Under the pieces are notes generated by a model. It was not told the origin of the DNA. It ran no database searches and saw only the letters and a program-made list of their open reading frames with translations. A DNA stretch of 47,978 nucleotides from Streptomyces macrolidinus (GTDB taxonomy: Bacteria > Actinomycetota > Actinomycetes > Streptomycetales > Streptomycetaceae): NCBI RefSeq assembly GCF_023887685.1, contig NZ_JAMWMR010000039.1, positions 1-47,978 on the forward strand, given 5' to 3'. The translations under genes and the position numbers were made by a program. This document shows positions 18,093 through 26,377 of this stretch, in pieces (position 1 is the stretch's first letter; each line of letters opens with the position of its first letter).

Positions 18093-19487
18093 TTATACGC
18101 CCTGGCTGACAGAACTCATGTTGAAATCCGGCACCCGCAGCGCGGGCATCGCGGCGCGCGTGAAATAGTCGCTCCACTCCCGGGGCAGCGTCTTCTCCGT
18201 ACGGCCCGCCTCGACGGCCCGGCGCAGCACGTCGACGGGCGACTCGTTGAAGCGGAAGTTGTTGACCTCGCCGGTGACCTCGCCGTTCTCGACCAGGTAG
18301 ACCCCGTCCCGGGTCAGGCCGGTCATCAGCAGGGTCGCCGGGTCCACCTCGCGGATGTACCACAGGCAGGTCAGCAGCAGCCCGCGCTCGGTGGACGCGA
18401 CCATCTCCTCCAGGGATCGGTCGGAGCCGCCCTCCAGGATCAGGTTGTCGACCGGGGGTGCGACCGGGAGGCCGGTCAGGGCCGCGGTGTGCCGGGTGCT
18501 CGACAGATGCTTCAGCTCGCCGCCGCCGATCCAGTCGGTGGCCGCCACGGGCAGCCCGTTGTCGAACACCGACGCGGCGTCGCCGGAGGAGTGCGCGATG
18601 ACGAAGGGCGCCGTCTCCAGGCCGGGCGCGTGCGGGTCGCTGCGCAGGGTCAGCGGCAGCCCGCAGAGCCGCTCGCCGATACGGGTGCCGCCGCCGGGCC
18701 TGCTGAAGACCGTACGGCCCTCGGCCGCGTCCCGGGCCGCCGACGACCACATCTGGTAGATCAACAGGTCCGCGACCGCGGACGGCGGCAGCAGCGTCTC
18801 GTACCGGCCCGCGGGCAGCTCGATCCTGCGCCGCGCCCACTCCAGCCGCTGGGCCAGCTCCGTGTCCAGCGCCGCCGGGTCGACGTCCTTGAAGTCCCGG
18901 GTGGAGCGGCCCGCCCACGCGGAGCGCGTACGGTCCGGCGACTTGGCGTTGACGTCCAGCGTGCCGCTGGGCTGGTCGTGGCGCAGACGCAGCCCTGTCG
19001 ATGTGCCGACATAGGTCGTGACCAGCTCGTGGTAGGCGAAGCCGTACAGCTCCCGGCCGCCCGCACGCGCGCGTGCGAACGACTCCCCGAGCGCCGGGGC
19101 GAACTCCGTGAAGACGGCGGAGGAGGTCTCGGCGGGCGCGTCCGTGAAGTCCGGTGACTCCGCCACACCGGTCACCAGCGGCTGCGCGTCCTCGGCGGGC
19201 CCCGCGCCGCGCGCGGCGGCCTCCGCGGCCCGTACGAGCGGCTCCAGCTCGTCGGCGGTGACGGCCGAGCGGGAGACGACACCGGACGCCGTGCCCTCCT
19301 TGCCGTCGACGGTCGCGATCACGGTGAGCGTGCGCCCGCGCGTGACCCCGTTCGTGGTCAGCGCGTTGCCCGCCCAGCGCAGGTTGGCGCTGGAGCGCTC
19401 GTCGGCGATGACGACGCATCCGTCCGCGCGGGACAGCTCGAGAGCACGCTCGACGATCTCGTGCGGCTTGTTCGTACGCGCGCTCAT
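18093..19487 (-). CDS. tldE: TldE/PmbA-family protein (metallopeptidase partner subunit)
   Basis: 464 residues. TldE pairs with TldD to form a peptidase that matures or degrades peptides; in the characterised complex TldE lacks the zinc site and shapes the chamber. This protein has no HExxH, in line with that role. Conserved C-terminal family blocks include LILEGGSDRSLEEMVAS, YLVENGEVTGEVNNFRFNESP and PALRVPDFNMSSVSQG. The start at 19487 follows AGGAGG by seven bases. This start region is one copy of a duplicated tldD-stop/tldE-start junction (see the repeat at 19482-19599). Confidence 0.92.
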   Translation of the reverse strand: MSARTNKPHEIVERALELSRADGCVVIADERSSANLRWAGNALTTNGVTRGRTLTVIATVDGKEGTASGVVSRSAVTADELEPLVRAAEAAARGAGPAEDAQPLVTGVAESPDFTDAPAETSSAVFTEFAPALGESFARARAGGRELYGFAYHELVTTYVGTSTGLRLRHDQPSGTLDVNAKSPDRTRSAWAGRSTRDFKDVDPAALDTELAQRLEWARRRIELPAGRYETLLPPSAVADLLIYQMWSSAARDAAEGRTVFSRPGGGTRIGERLCGLPLTLRSDPHAPGLETAPFVIAHSSGDAASVFDNGLPVAATDWIGGGELKHLSSTRHTAALTGLPVAPPVDNLILEGGSDRSLEEMVASTERGLLLTCLWYIREVDPATLLMTGLTRDGVYLVENGEVTGEVNNFRFNESPVDVLRRAVEAGRTEKTLPREWSDYFTRAAMPALRVPDFNMSSVSQGV

Positions 19488-19599
19488 CGACCGGCCTCCT
19501 GCGTGGTGTTGAGACTGTGCCTTTCCGGGGGACAACCCCCGGACCCCCGGCCGATTCCACGGCTGATGCTCATCGACCGGCCTCCTGCGTGGTGTTGAG
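19482..19599 (-). repeat. 32-bp direct repeat flanking a 54-bp hairpin insert at the tldD/tldE junction
   Basis: The same 32 bases occur at 19482-19513 and 19568-19599, 86 bases apart. On the minus strand each copy holds the last codons of tldD (...NTTQEAGR), an AGGAGG ribosome site and an ATGA stop/start overlap. The 54 bases between carry an 8-bp stem hairpin (19524-19543). The outcome is a 29-codon mini-ORF (19484-19573, MSISRG...TTQEAGR) that begins on the tldD stop and ends on the tldE start, so ATGA coupling is kept at both joints. This looks like insertion of a small hairpin element with duplication of the junction. Confidence 0.85.
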
Positions 19600-21132
19600 G
19601 ATGTTGACGCCCTTGAAGAGGGCCGACGGGCAGCCGTGGGAGACGGCCGCGATCTGGCCCGGCTGGGCCTTGCCGCAGTTGAAGGCGCCGCCGAGGACGT
19701 ACGTCTGCGGGCCGCCGACGGCCGCCATGGAGCCCCAGAAGTCGGTGGTCGTCGCCTGGTAGGCGACATCGCGCAACTGCCCGGTGAGCCGCCCGTTCTC
19801 GATCCTGAAGAACCGCTGCCCGGTGAACTGGAAGTTGTACCTCTGCATGTCGATCGACCAGGACCGGTCGCCGACGACGTAGATCCCGCGGTCCACGCCC
19901 CCGATCAGGTCCTCGGTGGACGGACCGGCCGGGTCGGGGCGCAGCGACACGTTGGCCATGCGCTGTACGGGCACATGCGCGGGCGAGTCGGCGTACGCGC
20001 AGCCGTTGGACCGTTCGGAGCCGGTCAACTTCGCGATGCGCCGGTCCAGTTGATAGCCGACCAGGGTCCCGTCCCGGACGAGGTCCCAGGACTGGCCCGC
20101 GACCCCCTCGTCGTCGTACCCGATGGTCGCGAGGCCGTGCTCGGCGGTGCGGTCACCGGTGACGTTCATCAGCTCGGAGCCGTACTTGAGCTTGCCGAGC
20201 TGGTCGAAGGTGGCGAAGGACGTCCCCGCGTACGCGGCCTCGTAGCCGAGCGCCCGGTCCAGCTCGGTGGCGTGCCCGATGGACTCGTGGATGGTCAGCC
20301 ACAGGTTGGACGGGTCGACGACCAGGTCGTACGTCCCCGCCTCGACGCTCGGCGCGCGCATCTTCTCGGCGAGCAGCTCCGGGATCTGCGCCAGTTCGGA
20401 GTCCCAGTCCCAGCCGGTGCCGGTCAGATACTCCCAGCCGCGGCCGACCGGCGGCGCGAGGGTGCGCATCGAGTCGAACTCGCCCGTCGAGGCGTCGACC
20501 GAGACCGCGGTGAGCTGCGGATGCAGCCGCACCCGCTGCTGGGTGGTCACGGTGCCTGCGGTGTCGGCGTAGAACTTGTTCTCGTGAACGGTCAGCAGCG
20601 AGGCGTCCACATGACTGACGCCGTCCGCCGCGAGCAGCCGGGCGCTCCAGTCCGCCAGCAGCCCCGTCTTCTCCTCGTCGGGCACGGTGAAGGGGTCGAT
20701 GTCGTACGAGGACACCCAGGTCTTCTCGGCGTGCACCGGCTCGTCGGCCAGCTCCACGACCTCGTCGGACCCCGCCGCCTTGATCACCTGTGCGGACAGC
20801 CGCGCCATCGCCACGGCCTGCGAGGCGACCTTGGCGGCGGCGTCCGGCGTCAGATCGACACCCGAGGCGAACCCCCAGGTCCCGCCGTGCACGACCCGTA
20901 CGGCGTACCCCAGGTCGGTGGTGTCCGACGACCCGGAGGGCTTGCCGTCACGCAGCCGCAAGGAGGCACTGCGCACCCGCTCGAACCGGAAGTCCGCGTG
21001 CTGGGCCCCGAGCGACCGCGCGCGTGCCAACGCGGCGTCGGCGAGGGGGCGTAGGGGGAGTGCCAGGAACGACTGATCGACTTCGTGGGGCACGGGTGGG
21101 GTCCCTTCGGGGTTCACTGCCTGCGAGGTCAT
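19570..21132 (-). CDS. tldD: TldD-family metallopeptidase
   Basis: 520 residues. The zinc-binding motif is HESIGH (His282, Glu283, His286), followed by ATELDRALGYEAAYAGTSFA as in TldD proteins; the family's further Cys-containing block is near the C-terminus (FNCGKAQPGQIAAVSHGCPSALF). It forms a heteromeric peptidase with the TldE subunit encoded next downstream. Known TldD/E complexes process microcin B17 and the CcdA antitoxin, and relatives act in natural-product peptide maturation; no precursor gene is visible here, so a housekeeping role is assumed. The start is the ATG at 21132. Confidence 0.94.
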   Translation of the reverse strand: MTSQAVNPEGTPPVPHEVDQSFLALPLRPLADAALARARSLGAQHADFRFERVRSASLRLRDGKPSGSSDTTDLGYAVRVVHGGTWGFASGVDLTPDAAAKVASQAVAMARLSAQVIKAAGSDEVVELADEPVHAEKTWVSSYDIDPFTVPDEEKTGLLADWSARLLAADGVSHVDASLLTVHENKFYADTAGTVTTQQRVRLHPQLTAVSVDASTGEFDSMRTLAPPVGRGWEYLTGTGWDWDSELAQIPELLAEKMRAPSVEAGTYDLVVDPSNLWLTIHESIGHATELDRALGYEAAYAGTSFATFDQLGKLKYGSELMNVTGDRTAEHGLATIGYDDEGVAGQSWDLVRDGTLVGYQLDRRIAKLTGSERSNGCAYADSPAHVPVQRMANVSLRPDPAGPSTEDLIGGVDRGIYVVGDRSWSIDMQRYNFQFTGQRFFRIENGRLTGQLRDVAYQATTTDFWGSMAAVGGPQTYVLGGAFNCGKAQPGQIAAVSHGCPSALFKGVNILNTTQEAGR

Positions 21133-21180
21133 CGCAAGCAGTGAACCACGTCCCCCTGACGGGGTCTCCCACGCGTGGAT

Positions 21181-21381
21181 TCAGCCGTCCAGCGAAACGT
21201 CCGCAGCGAGTGCGGTGAAGGCGGCCCAGGCGGTGGGGGTGACGGTGAGGGGGCGGATCGCCTTGTCCTTGGAGTCGCGGATACGGACGGCTTCGGGGTG
21301 TACGGCGACCTCGACGCAGTTGTCGTTCTCGCTGCCGCTGTAGCTGCTCTTGAACCAGCTCAGCCCATCAGTGGTGCTCAT
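21181..21381 (-). CDS. DUF397 family small protein
   Basis: 66 residues with the DUF397 pattern: WFKSSYSGSENDNCVEVAV, then VRIRDSKDK and TPTAWAAFTAL. In Streptomyces these small proteins accompany WhiJ-like regulators and are thought to modulate them, possibly as the toxin-like or antagonist partner. The start overlaps the stop of the upstream regulator (ATGA), so the two are translationally coupled. Confidence 0.9.
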   Translation of the reverse strand: MSTTDGLSWFKSSYSGSENDNCVEVAVHPEAVRIRDSKDKAIRPLTVTPTAWAAFTALAADVSLDG

Positions 21382-22229
21382 AGCGCTCCTCGCGTCTGTT
21401 CCAGCAGCTTCACGGTAGCCCGGCAATCCAGGGCCTGTGAACGGAGCTTGCCATAGCGCTGAAGGAGCACGCTGATGTCTTTGGGAGCGGAGATCAGAGT
21501 GCTCGACCGCTGCCCCTCGGTGTAACCGATCCATTGGTGAGCGGATGTCTCGGCCAGGTACATCAGTCCGTCGATGCCGCAGTGGTCCTCCTGGACGGTG
21601 GGCATGATCTGGATCTCGACGTTGCGTCGAGTGCCCATCTCAAGGAGGTGGTTGATGACTTGTCTGGTGACTTCGCGCCCTCCCATGCGCCGTTCCAGGA
21701 CACTCTGTTCGATGATGAAGCTGAAGGCTGTGTTCTGGTTGGTGGAGATGAGATGTTGCCGGTCCAGCCGAGAAGTGACCTCACGTTCGATCTGTTCCTC
21801 CGAGGCGGGCGGAAGCCGTCTCTCGAAGATCGCCCTGATGTACGGCTCCGGTTGCAACAGCCCCGGAACTGCCCGGCATTCATACGCATAGAGCGAGATC
21901 GCCTCTTCCTCGATCCCCGCCCAGTGCCGGAACCACGACGCCAGCACCGCGCGCCTCGTCAGGCTTCTCGCCGCCGCACTGAGTACTTTGAATGCGACTG
22001 GCCCCAGCACCTCCTCCGCCCGCCTGGGTAGATCGGTCGGCGGGAACCGCTTGCCCTGTTCGATCTTCGCGATGTACGCGACCGAATAGCGCACCCGCTC
22101 CGCGAACTCCTCTTGCGTAAGGCCGGAGTCCTCCCTTAATGCCTTCAGTACAGCACCGAACGTCTTGAGGCTGTCGGAGAGTTCGGGCTCAGTGTTCGCG
22201 CTTCCGCCTCTGCCATGGTCCGCCGTCAT
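21378..22229 (-). CDS. WhiJ-like helix-turn-helix regulator (XRE + DUF5753), TTA codon 31
   Basis: 283 residues. The N-terminal XRE HTH (LKTFGAVLKALREDSGLTQEEFAERVRYSVAYIAKIEQGKRFP) binds DNA; the rest is a DUF5753 (Scr1-type) domain, recognisable from WFRHWAGIEEEAISLYAYECRAVPGLLQ and the RQHLI/VLERRMGG region. Such proteins repress development or antibiotic genes in Streptomyces (WhiJ family), usually with DUF397 and anti-sigma-like partners as here. Codon 31 (22137-22139) is TTA, suggesting bldA dependence. An ATACAG-N6-CTGTAT palindrome lies in the divergent promoter region. Confidence 0.93.
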   Translation of the reverse strand: MTADHGRGGSANTEPELSDSLKTFGAVLKALREDSGLTQEEFAERVRYSVAYIAKIEQGKRFPPTDLPRRAEEVLGPVAFKVLSAAARSLTRRAVLASWFRHWAGIEEEAISLYAYECRAVPGLLQPEPYIRAIFERRLPPASEEQIEREVTSRLDRQHLISTNQNTAFSFIIEQSVLERRMGGREVTRQVINHLLEMGTRRNVEIQIMPTVQEDHCGIDGLMYLAETSAHQWIGYTEGQRSSTLISAPKDISVLLQRYGKLRSQALDCRATVKLLEQTRGAL

Positions 22230-22330
22230 CGGCGCGTACCTCCCGTGCTTACGTTCTGCCGTGCCCGCTCAACCGGCCCAACGCAACCAGCGTCACGGCG
22301 AGTTACCCACCCAGTCCAGAGTGTGTACTG

Positions 22331-22348
22331 ATACAGGCGCGGCTGTAT
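22331..22348. promoter_or_regulatory. Candidate operator of the WhiJ-like regulator
   Basis: ATACAG-N6-CTGTAT lies between the divergent WhiJ-like regulator (start 22229) and HATPase gene (start 22397). Location and symmetry suggest autoregulatory binding, but no binding data or second copy support it. Confidence 0.4.
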
Positions 22349-22396
22349 GGGTTTCGTTCCTGTTGGCAGGGCGAGCGCATCCGGAACGTTGCCTTC

Positions 22397-22843
22397 ATGC
22401 CCGTACCGAAGGCCCAAGAGGCCGTTACCGTAAGTGTGTTCGTACAGAGGTTCTCCGCCACCCGGCGCGGAGCGCGGCTCGCGCGTAGGCTGGCCGCGCA
22501 TCAACTCGACCTGTGGGGGCTGTCGTACGACAGCCAGGCTTCCGAAGCGGTCGTCCTCGTCGTCGCCGAACTCGGGGCCAACGCGGTCCTGCACGGTCGC
22601 GTGCCCGGACGGGACTTCGAACTGCGGCTGCGCTGCGACCGTGCCGCCGGTCTCGTACGCGTCGAGGTGTCCGACACCCACCCGGCACGCCCGAAGCCCC
22701 CGGAGCCGATCCCGGACCCCGCGGACACCGAGGGCGGCAGGGGCCTGCTCCTCGTGGAAGCCCTCGCCGTACGGTGGGGCGTCGCCGAGCGCACGGGACC
22801 GGGCAAGACCGTGTGGGCCGAGTGCCCGCTGAACACAACCTGA
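22397..22843 (+). CDS. ATP-binding anti-sigma-factor-like protein (HATPase, RsbW/AbaA type)
   Basis: 148 residues. A single GHKL ATPase domain: N-box ELGANAVLHG, G1-box VEVSDTHPAR and G2-box GRGLLLVEALAVRWG. No histidine phospho-acceptor or sensor domain is present, so it resembles RsbW-type anti-sigma kinases, numerous in Streptomyces. It stands next to a WhiJ-like regulator and DUF397 protein, the recurrent trio of whiJ-type loci, and is transcribed divergently from them. Confidence 0.9.
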   Translation: MPVPKAQEAVTVSVFVQRFSATRRGARLARRLAAHQLDLWGLSYDSQASEAVVLVVAELGANAVLHGRVPGRDFELRLRCDRAAGLVRVEVSDTHPARPKPPEPIPDPADTEGGRGLLLVEALAVRWGVAERTGPGKTVWAECPLNTT

Positions 22844-22867
22844 GCCCGGCCGCAATACGGTGGTGGC

Positions 22868-23926
22868 ATGTCCACCAGCGAACGGCGTGCCGCCGAGGAG
22901 TGCGAGCGGCTGGCCGCCCACCGTCCGCAGGACCGCGAGGAGCTGCTTCTGGAGGCCGCCGACGCGTGGCAGGAGGCGGGGCGGCCCGAGCGGGCGCTCG
23001 CGCTGTACGAGCGGCTCCTGGGGCCCGGCGGCGGGGGCGTCCAGGAGCCCGACCTGGTGGACGCCTTCCGGATCGGTGCGCTGTGGGACGCGGGGCGGGA
23101 AGGGGACGCCCGCGCGGCGGCCGAGGCGTTCCGCAAGCGGCATCCCCGGGACCCGGCCGCGTGGAACGTCGTCGCCGAGGCCTTCGAGGACGCGGGTGAG
23201 ACGGCGACGGCCGCCGAGTGGTACACGGCGGGCGTCACGCACGGACTGGGCGCGGGCACCCCGGTGACGGCGGACGCGGTGGAGGCGGCGCGGGACGGCT
23301 TCGACCTGGAGACCCTGGTCCTCGGCCGCCATCGGGTACGGCGCCTGCTGGGCTTCCCGCACGACGACTGGGACGACACCGCCGACGAACTGCACGCGCG
23401 GCGCGAGTTGGCCTGGCTGGGCCACGCGCGCCCGCTCGACGAGGTCCATGACCCCGTCCGCCTCAAGCGGGCGAAGGACGGCGGCGCGGAGGCGTTGGAC
23501 GCCGAGATCGCCGCGCTGACGGACACGCGTGACGACGCGTCCGCACCCGGCGCCCCGCGCACGACCTGTGTCCCGTACTGGCCGCCGGAGGAGTTCGCAC
23601 GGCTCGCGGCACGGTGGCCGCGGACCGCCGCCGCGTACGGCGAGAACCACGCCGACCACCGGCGGCAGGTCGAACGGACCCTGACGGAGCTGTCCGAGGA
23701 GGGCGTCCCGCATCTCGCGGTCGGCCACGCCACCTCGGCCGGACTGGAGGCGCACGCGCAGACCGTCGACGCGCCTCCCGACACCCCGGACACCCTCTCC
23801 TCGTACGCCACCGAACTCGCCCGCACGGGACGGACGATCGCCTGGCCGCCCCCGCGCAACGGCCCCTGCTGGTGCGGCTCGGGCCGCAAGTACAAGAAGT
23901 GCTGCGGCAACCCGGCCCTGACGTGA
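22868..23926 (+). CDS. SEC-C motif protein with helical repeat N-terminus
   Basis: 352 residues. The C-terminus CWCGSGRKYKKCC fits the SEC-C zinc motif (CxCx8CC) first seen in SecA. The N-terminal 100 residues are rich in Ala, Glu and Arg with TPR-like helices (DAWQEAGRPERALALYERLL, EGDARAAAEAFRKRHP, WNVVAEAFEDAGE). The middle region has no recognised domain. A cytosolic metal-binding adaptor is plausible. The start lies 24 bases after the HATPase stop, so the two may share a transcript. Confidence 0.85.
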   Translation: MSTSERRAAEECERLAAHRPQDREELLLEAADAWQEAGRPERALALYERLLGPGGGGVQEPDLVDAFRIGALWDAGREGDARAAAEAFRKRHPRDPAAWNVVAEAFEDAGETATAAEWYTAGVTHGLGAGTPVTADAVEAARDGFDLETLVLGRHRVRRLLGFPHDDWDDTADELHARRELAWLGHARPLDEVHDPVRLKRAKDGGAEALDAEIAALTDTRDDASAPGAPRTTCVPYWPPEEFARLAARWPRTAAAYGENHADHRRQVERTLTELSEEGVPHLAVGHATSAGLEAHAQTVDAPPDTPDTLSSYATELARTGRTIAWPPPRNGPCWCGSGRKYKKCCGNPALT

Positions 23927-23963
23927 CCGGGCAGCGCGCGGCGCGCTACAAGAGAGGTCCGCC

Positions 23964-24524
23964 ATGAGTACGCCCTGGCGAAGATTCCGTGTCCCGGCCC
24001 TGGAAGAGTTCCTGGACGTCGCAGACGACGAGTTGGACGCGGCCGTGGAGCAGTACGTCCAGCGGTTACGGCACTTCTACGACGCGCGAGCCCGCTGGCA
24101 GCGGCGAGGCTACCGGGCCAGCGGCCTCGTCGTGATCGTCGTCGGTGCGCTGCTCCCGCTGCTCGCGACCTCGGAGTTCCCCGGCAAGGAACTGGTCCTG
24201 TCCCTCGTCGGCGTGACCGTCTCCGTGGTCACGGCCCTGCGCTCGTTCTACCGGTTCGACCAGTCCTGGATCCTGCTGCGCAACACCGAGATCGCCATCA
24301 GCGACGCGTACTTGAAGTGGAAGCTCGCGCGCCGCCGCGCCGCGGCGGATCCGCACTCCGTCGAGGCCGAGGGCACGGAGGGCGACACACGGGCCCTGAT
24401 CGACCGGATCATGCGCATCCGCCGCGACGAGGCCGAGTCGTTCTTCAACGAACTGCCGACGCCGCAACCCGTCCCGGACGGCCAGAGCCCCGTATCCCTG
24501 CCGACTCCACGCAGCCGGGCCTAG
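23964..24524 (+). CDS. DUF4231 family membrane protein (TTA codon 35)
   Basis: 186 residues. A cytosolic helical N-terminus (EEFLDVADDELDAAVEQYVQ) leads into two membrane helices (GLVVIVVGALLPLLAT and LVLSLVGVTVSVVTALRSFY) and a long helical C-terminal region. This matches DUF4231, related to the SLATT-type membrane families predicted to act as effectors in some stress or conflict systems; no partner of such a system is visible here. Codon 35 (24066-24068) is TTA. It follows the SEC-C gene by 37 bases, with AGAGAGG as ribosome site. Confidence 0.8.
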   Translation: MSTPWRRFRVPALEEFLDVADDELDAAVEQYVQRLRHFYDARARWQRRGYRASGLVVIVVGALLPLLATSEFPGKELVLSLVGVTVSVVTALRSFYRFDQSWILLRNTEIAISDAYLKWKLARRRAAADPHSVEAEGTEGDTRALIDRIMRIRRDEAESFFNELPTPQPVPDGQSPVSLPTPRSRA

Positions 24525-24690
24525 TGCCTCGTGCAGCCTGACCAGGGCGGAGCGACTGTAGGAACCCGACAGTAGGCAGGTGGCGCCACTGTCGGTGCCG
24601 GAATCCCCGCCCGGCGACCCGGACCGATAGGTTTTCGATGAAGGCGCCCGTCTTGCAGGGGTTCCAGAGTGCTATCGAAAGGGTGATCCG

Positions 24691-25410
24691 TTGAGCCGCT
24701 CGGTTCTCGTCACTGGAGGCAACCGGGGCATCGGCCTCGCCATCGCCCGCGCGTTCGCCGACGCGGGCGACAAGGTCGCGATCACATACCGCTCGGGTGA
24801 GCCCCCAACCGTCCTCAAGGAAATGGGCTGCCTCGCGGTCAAGTGCGACATCACCGACCCCGAGCAGGTGGAGCAGGCCTACAAGGAGATCGAGACCCAG
24901 CACGGTCCGGTCGAGATCCTCGTGGCCAACGCCGGCATCACCAAGGACCAGCTCCTGATGCGGATGTCCGAGGAGGACTTCACCTCGGTCATCGACACCA
25001 ACCTCACCGGCACCTTCCGCGTCGTCAAGCGCGCCAACCGGGGCATGCTGCGCGCCAAGAAGGGCCGCGTGGTGCTCATCTCCTCGGTCGTGGGCCTCCT
25101 CGGCTCGGCCGGACAGGCGAACTACGCCGCCTCCAAGGCCGCCCTGGTCGGCTTCGCGCGCTCCCTCGCCCGTGAGCTGGGCTCGCGCAACATCACCTTC
25201 AACGTCGTCGCCCCCGGCTTCGTCGACACCGACATGACCCGGGCGCTCACCGACGAGCAGCGCGCGGGCATCATGGCGCAGGTGCCGCTCGGCCGGTACG
25301 CGCAGCCGGAGGAGATCGCCGCCGCGGTGCGGTTCCTCGCCTCGGACGACGCCTCGTACATCACTGGAGCCGTCATCCCTGTTGACGGCGGACTGGGAAT
25401 GGGTCACTGA
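24691..25410 (+). CDS. fabG: 3-oxoacyl-ACP reductase FabG
   Basis: 239 residues, classical SDR. The cofactor loop TGGNRGIG is at residues 8-15 and the catalytic triad Ser132-Tyr145-Lys149 (SSVVG...YAASK) is intact. It reduces 3-oxoacyl-ACP with NADPH in fatty acid elongation. The start is TTG at 24691, with AAAGGGTG upstream. It sits five bases before fabI, matching the mycobacterial mabA-inhA arrangement. Confidence 0.95.
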   Translation: MSRSVLVTGGNRGIGLAIARAFADAGDKVAITYRSGEPPTVLKEMGCLAVKCDITDPEQVEQAYKEIETQHGPVEILVANAGITKDQLLMRMSEEDFTSVIDTNLTGTFRVVKRANRGMLRAKKGRVVLISSVVGLLGSAGQANYAASKAALVGFARSLARELGSRNITFNVVAPGFVDTDMTRALTDEQRAGIMAQVPLGRYAQPEEIAAAVRFLASDDASYITGAVIPVDGGLGMGH

Positions 25411-25415
25411 TCACC

Positions 25416-26183
25416 ATGAGCGGAATTCTCGAGGGCAAGCGCGTCCTGATCACCGGTGTGCTGCTGGAGTCCTCCATCGCCTTCCACGCGGCCAAGCTGG
25501 CCCAGGAGCAGGGCGCCGAGATCATCCTGACCGCCTTCCCGCGGCCCACCCTGACCGAGCGCATCGCCAAGAAGCTCCCCAAGCCCACCAAGGTCATCGA
25601 GCTGGACGTCACCAACGACGAGCACCTCGGGCGCCTTGCCGACGTCGTCGGCGAGGAGCTGGGCGGCCTCGACGGCGTCGTGCACTCCATCGGCTTCGCG
25701 CCGCAGGACGCCCTGGGCGGCAACTTCCTCAACACGCCGTTCGAGTCCGTCGCCACCGCCATGCACGTCTCGGCGTTCTCCCTGAAGTCGCTGACCATGG
25801 CCTGCCTGCCGCTGATGCAGAACGGCGGCTCGGTCGTCGGCCTGACCTTCGACGCCCAGTACGCCTGGCCGCAGTACGACTGGATGGGCCCCGCCAAGGC
25901 CGCCCTGGAGGCCACCAGCCGCTACATGGCGCGCGACCTGGGCAAGCAGAACATCCGCTGCAACCTCATCTCCGCGGGCCCCCTCGGCTCCATGGCCGCC
26001 AAGTCCATCCCCGGCTTCGGTGAGCTGGCCTCCGTGTGGGACCACCGCTCCCCGCTGGAGTGGGACCTCAAGGACCCCGAGCCGGCGGGCCGCGGCATCG
26101 TCGCGCTGCTCAGCGACTGGTTCCCGAAGACCACCGGCGAGATCATCCACGTGGACGGCGGTCTGCACGCCATCGGCGCCTGA
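25416..26183 (+). CDS. fabI: Enoyl-ACP reductase (InhA/FabI-type)
   Basis: 255 residues. It catalyses the last, NADH-dependent reduction of each type II fatty acid cycle. It aligns with InhA through the active site: Tyr154 and Lys161 in YDWMGPAKAALE equal InhA Tyr158 and Lys165. The N-terminal LITGVLLESSIAFHAAK is the FabI-type cofactor segment. It is cotranscribed with fabG (gap of five bases) and followed by a perfect terminator. Confidence 0.96.
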   Translation: MSGILEGKRVLITGVLLESSIAFHAAKLAQEQGAEIILTAFPRPTLTERIAKKLPKPTKVIELDVTNDEHLGRLADVVGEELGGLDGVVHSIGFAPQDALGGNFLNTPFESVATAMHVSAFSLKSLTMACLPLMQNGGSVVGLTFDAQYAWPQYDWMGPAKAALEATSRYMARDLGKQNIRCNLISAGPLGSMAAKSIPGFGELASVWDHRSPLEWDLKDPEPAGRGIVALLSDWFPKTTGEIIHVDGGLHAIGA

Positions 26184-26192
26184 TCCGTACGG

Positions 26193-26212
26193 GTCGTACG
26201 AGGTCGTACGAG
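26193..26212. repeat. Short tandem repeat after fabI
   Basis: GTCGTACGAG occurs twice in tandem (26193-26202, 26203-26212), preceded by a diverged third unit (ATCCGTACGG). It begins ten bases past the fabI stop. Confidence 0.7.
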
Positions 26213-26214
26213 GC

Positions 26215-26253
26215 CGACGCCCCGCTCCCCTGCACCACGGGAGCGGGGCGTCG
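26215..26253 (+). terminator. Terminator of fabG-fabI
   Basis: Perfect 15-base stem (26215-26229 with 26239-26253) and a nine-base loop, about 30 bases after the fabI stop. Confidence 0.85.
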
Positions 26254-26296
26254 CCCGTTCGGCGTACCTGACCGGGCGTACGGAGAGCGGTGGCAC

Positions 26297-26339
26297 GCAC
26301 GCTGTGAGTACGCACGCTTGTGAGTACGCGCTTGTGAAC
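26297..26339. repeat. Degenerate tandem repeat before the small secreted-protein gene
   Basis: Three consecutive related units of 15, 16 and 12 bases, with the theme GCACGCTTGTGAGTAC, lie at 26297-26311, 26312-26327 and 26328-26339, within the leader of the gene starting at 26378. Confidence 0.6.
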
Positions 26340-26377
26340 GCACCGCCCCGCAGCCGTACGGCCGAGGAGGTCTGGTT

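Noticed and set aside
24523..24548. CTAGTGCCTCGTG after the DUF4231 gene resembles the MITE end
   Set aside because: Only the first eight or nine bases agree with CTAGTGCCGCGTCAGG; there is no matching right end nearby. Treated as chance or a decayed remnant.
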